Source of the DNA: Phoronis australis
Lineage: Eukaryota; Phoronida; Phoronidae
Assembly (NCBI GenBank): GCA_002633005.1
Contig: NMRA01000029.1
Span: 150,959-212,958 of the forward strand
Length of the DNA stretch: 62,000 nucleotides
Direction of reading: 5' to 3'
Shown: in pieces, positions 59,201 to 62,000 of the stretch
How the letters are laid out: each line of letters opens with the position of its first letter
How positions within the stretch are numbered: the stretch's first letter is position 1
Program-made: the position numbers and the translations under genes
The notes under the pieces: model-generated
What the model was told of the DNA's origin: nothing
What the model saw: only the letters and a program-made list of their open reading frames with translations
Databases searched by the model: none

Positions 59201-60765
59201 AAAACTAGTACAATCCACTATTACGAAAATATCAGAACGTTCTCGGAAAGTGCATGGATGAAACTGAAAAGCTTGTACTAAAACACCAAAGCCTGTAATG
59301 AAAATTGCTACAAGTTTTGTATTCATACACCACACCTTCACATCAACTTATTATTTTGTAAAATCATAAATATTGGATGTAGAAAAAATCGATGTCATCT
59401 CATACACTGTTTTTTTTATTGTTTTTTGCATATTTTAACGAAAAAATTTTAAGTATTTAATAAAAATTCATTTATAGCGTGTGCAGAATACTAGGCTGGG
59501 TAGGCCCTACGTGTTTCAACTTACAAGTTCCAACGTTTACTATTACTACTTGTAGCAATAGATAGTAGTGATGTCGGTAAGTTGTCACCAACATAACAGC
59601 AGTCCGAGAGCTGTACTGCTGTAGCTAGAGACCAGAGGAGTTTTAGGTTTGGTAGCTTTTTTACGCATTTTCTAGATGTAATCATATAAAAAATCACCAG
59701 AAATCGCCGCTAGCAATAATTGCACAACATTACATAACCCTGGGCTGATAGTGGCGAAGTTCACTAGACCGGACGGTGGTCTAGATTTACGATCAGATGG
59801 TTGATCTGCCTTAATGTGAACTCGCCAAGTTTTCGGGCTTACTCCAGCGGAAACCAGTGCAAAAATGATTCAAGTACAACGCTACACTTGCTACAATGTA
59901 TCAGAGTTTCATAGAATCCCGACAAAACTTGCATTTCAATGCTTTATGACTTAGTTCCGAATAGACCTTCGGACTGAGTGGCATCTTCGGACTAGCAGTG
60001 AACTGCTCCCAATTTGCCCTAGTCCCCGTCCGTAACTGAGGAAAGTCTCAAAATTAAAAAAAACCCGTATCAGTCGAGTTAATGAAAAGAAAAACTGTGC
60101 CCTGACAGCTGTGGCATTTATGTACTGTGGCCGTGTTATTTCCTGAGAATAAAGACACTGAGTGAAGTGCATGGTTTATTTTATGGAATGACAAAACAAA
60201 TACTACTGGGGTCATGATGCAGATGTTTATTATTTTTTCGAGACGGAAATATATCTAACTGTTCGTGTTTATGGCACAGATTGTGACGAAAAAACAAAAA
60301 GAATGGTATATATTGGCAATCCCGATGAGCAGACGCTACGTGAGCCAGGTTCTTTGTTTGCGACTGTGCTTGCTTTGGGTAACTGGAATCAACCAGTTGA
60401 AACAAGGCATTTAGTTCTTATGTTATTGTGTAGATGGCGACCTAAAATTTTAAGCCAATCAAATGGCAAGATTGCCGATTGCCTCTGATTTTACACAACA
60501 TGGTGGACGCCTCGCACGTTCCTCGCGAAGTTCTACTGATAAGTGTAGCGAAGCTTCTCGTTTGATCGATAATACCTCTTTCGCCACTCTCTGCAATGGA
60601 GTGTATTTGCGAGAGAAACGAGTGGCGTTGATATTCACTTTGATCATCCATAGAGAGAGACAGCTCGCCTTAAAACAGGCTGCAGAAAACAGCTGATCTG
60701 CTTTTTTATTTTTGAATTTGGAGCGCTGTTCTGACTTAGTTTCTTTCCAAGTTTTTATTGATAAA
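56223..60765. other. Divergent intergenic region between GST and an unidentified gene
   Basis: GST (minus) and the 60766 gene (plus) diverge here. No conserved coding sequence was recognised. The GST promoter should lie just above 56222, but no clear TATA or CpG patch is seen. A 51-bp palindrome sits at 57109-57159. The last 330 bp before 60766 are richer in CpG and contain a CCAAT motif (GCCAATCAAATGG near 60452), suggesting the promoter of the downstream gene. Confidence 0.5.
57109..57159. repeat. 51-bp palindrome
   Basis: GTCGTAGACCAAGTA and TACTTGGTCTACGAC form a perfect 15-bp stem. A further GTAGGT/ACCTAC pair extends it after a short bulge, and GACCCGAGTG is the loop. About 0.9 kb upstream of the GST start codon. 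Confidence 0.85.
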
Positions 60766-60863
60766 ATGGCTGCGCTTGATACTCAGAGCGAAATAACTTC
60801 CCTTCTTGAAACATGGGGCCGTGAAGATTCCAGTGGTGTGATACCGATTGACTGTCTTGTCAG
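60766..60863 (+). CDS. First coding exon of an unidentified gene (partial)
   Basis: ATG in good context (AAAATGG) opens a 98-nt exon encoding MAALDTQSEITSLLETWGRE, then DSSGVIPIDCLV, ending GTC AG at a GTTTGT donor (phase 2). The amphipathic SEITSLLETWGREDSSGVIP stretch recalls the start of an EF-hand-like helix-loop, but one exon is too little to name a family. The frame beyond 60863 runs into sequence with no conserved look, so I treat it as intron. The remaining exons are outside the window or unrecognised in 60864-62000. Confidence 0.5.
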
Positions 60864-61911
60864 GTTTGTTATTTTCATATTTCTCAACTTCGTCTTCAAG
60901 TTCGTTGTTCGGCTACACTCTCGTTTTGCCATCGAAACGTTTTCCACAAATTTGTCAAGTGGACATAAATCAAAAGAATGGGTGCAAAAAACTTGTTGAT
61001 TGTGCTATTACTAACGTAGTTGGATTCCCGTGACATATTTAGGAAGCCACAAACGAGCTTACTGGTTATTATTTTGTCTCTTTCTTACCTAGCGCTTTCT
61101 CTTTTTCATCTGCCATCTTATACTTTCAGTTTTTCACCTAATGCTGTAGATGTAGTGAGCCGATTGCCAGTCAATGAACCAAGTGAATGATTCATTCCTC
61201 GAGTTCACAAAAATGCAAATGGCACAGTGACAAGCGAATTGTAAAAAAAGTTGAATCTTCGAGCAAATAAGTTTCTTCAAAGTACTAGATATCCGTGCAG
61301 TTAAATTCTCTGTATTATTAATTCCGCAGATAAAAGTCTTCATGCCATCGTAATTTTGTGTGGACTTCCAACCCTGTTTAACTGTTTGTTTACAAACTAG
61401 TACACTTCAGGCTACTGGCATCCATCCTTTGGTTTTTACGACAGAAGAGTTTTTGTAAATTGCACTACATTCTGGCTGAAATATTAAAGTCGTGTTGCTA
61501 TGTATACCTTTTCAGTGCATATGTATACCTTCGGAGCCAGCGGGAGTCTTTAAATCCTTCCAGCTCGAACAAATACTCTCGCAATCAACATTTTCATTTG
61601 GTTCCAGGCTACTAACTTAGGGTGCTAGTATTTGACACATCCAAAGTACTATGCTGGTAGAAATTGTTTCTTTCTGACAATGAATGGGCATGCTTCTTAA
61701 AATTACCTAAAAAAATAGTAGATCATTTTGCGTTTTTTCTCGACCCGCCTTCAACCTAAGCTCTAGCTCGTGTCATTGAAGCCAGTTTCAAATCAATTGT
61801 ATTTCATAGTGAAGACTTAATAAACATTTCTGTTTATCAAATATTAACCATACACTAAATTCAAACACCTTTTGTGAGTTTTGGATGTGGAACAATAACA
61901 GCACGGGTAAA
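60864..61911. other. Probable first intron of the 60766 gene
   Basis: AT-rich sequence with no recognisable exon, RNA gene or mobile element by reading. It ends in the inverted copy of the window-edge repeat. Confidence 0.4.
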
Positions 61912-62000
61912 GCAGGGCTCGACGCTATTCAAATCGCCAGATCGCATTTTGCGACCTAGCCAAAATCCCAGGTCGCATTTTCAAAATCCAGCTCGCATTC
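61912..62000 (-). repeat. Dispersed repeat with GCGACCTGG motifs, inverted copy at right edge
   Basis: Reverse complement of 41-147: CAGGGCTCGACGCTATT, AAATCGCCAGATCGCATTTT, GCGACCTAGCCAAAATCCCA, GGTCGCATTTTCAAAATCCA, GCTCGCATTC. It is cut by the window end, so the full repeat is longer. Confidence 0.8.

Overview
The window is animal nuclear DNA: short phase-matched exons, GT-AG introns, about 40% GC by eye, many dispersed repeats and two assembly gaps (31264-31970, 707 N; 47484-48122, 639 N). The three recognisable genes are single-copy-looking bilaterian genes with vertebrate-like exon phases. The repeat mix (MITEs, foldback DNA, LINE and Penelope remnants, a PD-(D/E)xK retroelement ORF) fits an invertebrate deuterostome such as an amphioxus, but that is inference; I cannot fix the species.

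Layout. (1) 413-9230, + strand: a complete seven-exon GDP-fucose transporter, SLC35C1 (366 aa by my splice model). (2) 9231-14646: convergent intergenic stretch with a 421-bp inverted-repeat element. (3) 14647-27300, - strand: BRPF (peregrin), 13 coding exons found plus a 5' UTR exon. One expected exon, encoding the start of the PWWP domain, is absent from the assembled sequence. (4) About 27.4-36.5 kb: promoter region of BRPF, then a repeat-dense intergenic region with a gap, a LINE 3' end and a (TCCG)n-bearing modular repeat. (5) 36564-56222, - strand: a complete eight-exon mu-class glutathione S-transferase (220 aa). Its third exon is present twice, inside a roughly 3.68-kb near-identical duplication (43808-47483 and 48862-52536). 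The copies are separated by a gap and a retroelement fragment. (6) 56.3-60.7 kb: mostly featureless intergenic DNA. (7) 60766-60863, + strand: probable first coding exon of a gene that continues outside the window.

The genes do not form a pathway. SLC35C1 supplies GDP-fucose to the Golgi, BRPF scaffolds histone acetyltransferase complexes, and the GST conjugates glutathione to electrophiles in the cytosol. I found no operon, CRISPR array or new gene system. The most interesting content is structural: a 450-bp perfect-length foldback element with a 5-bp target duplication, the duplicated GST exon with a divergence gradient, the missing PWWP exon, a three-layer nested transposon, and several small MITE families. 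One repeat family also sits in inverted orientation at both ends of the window.
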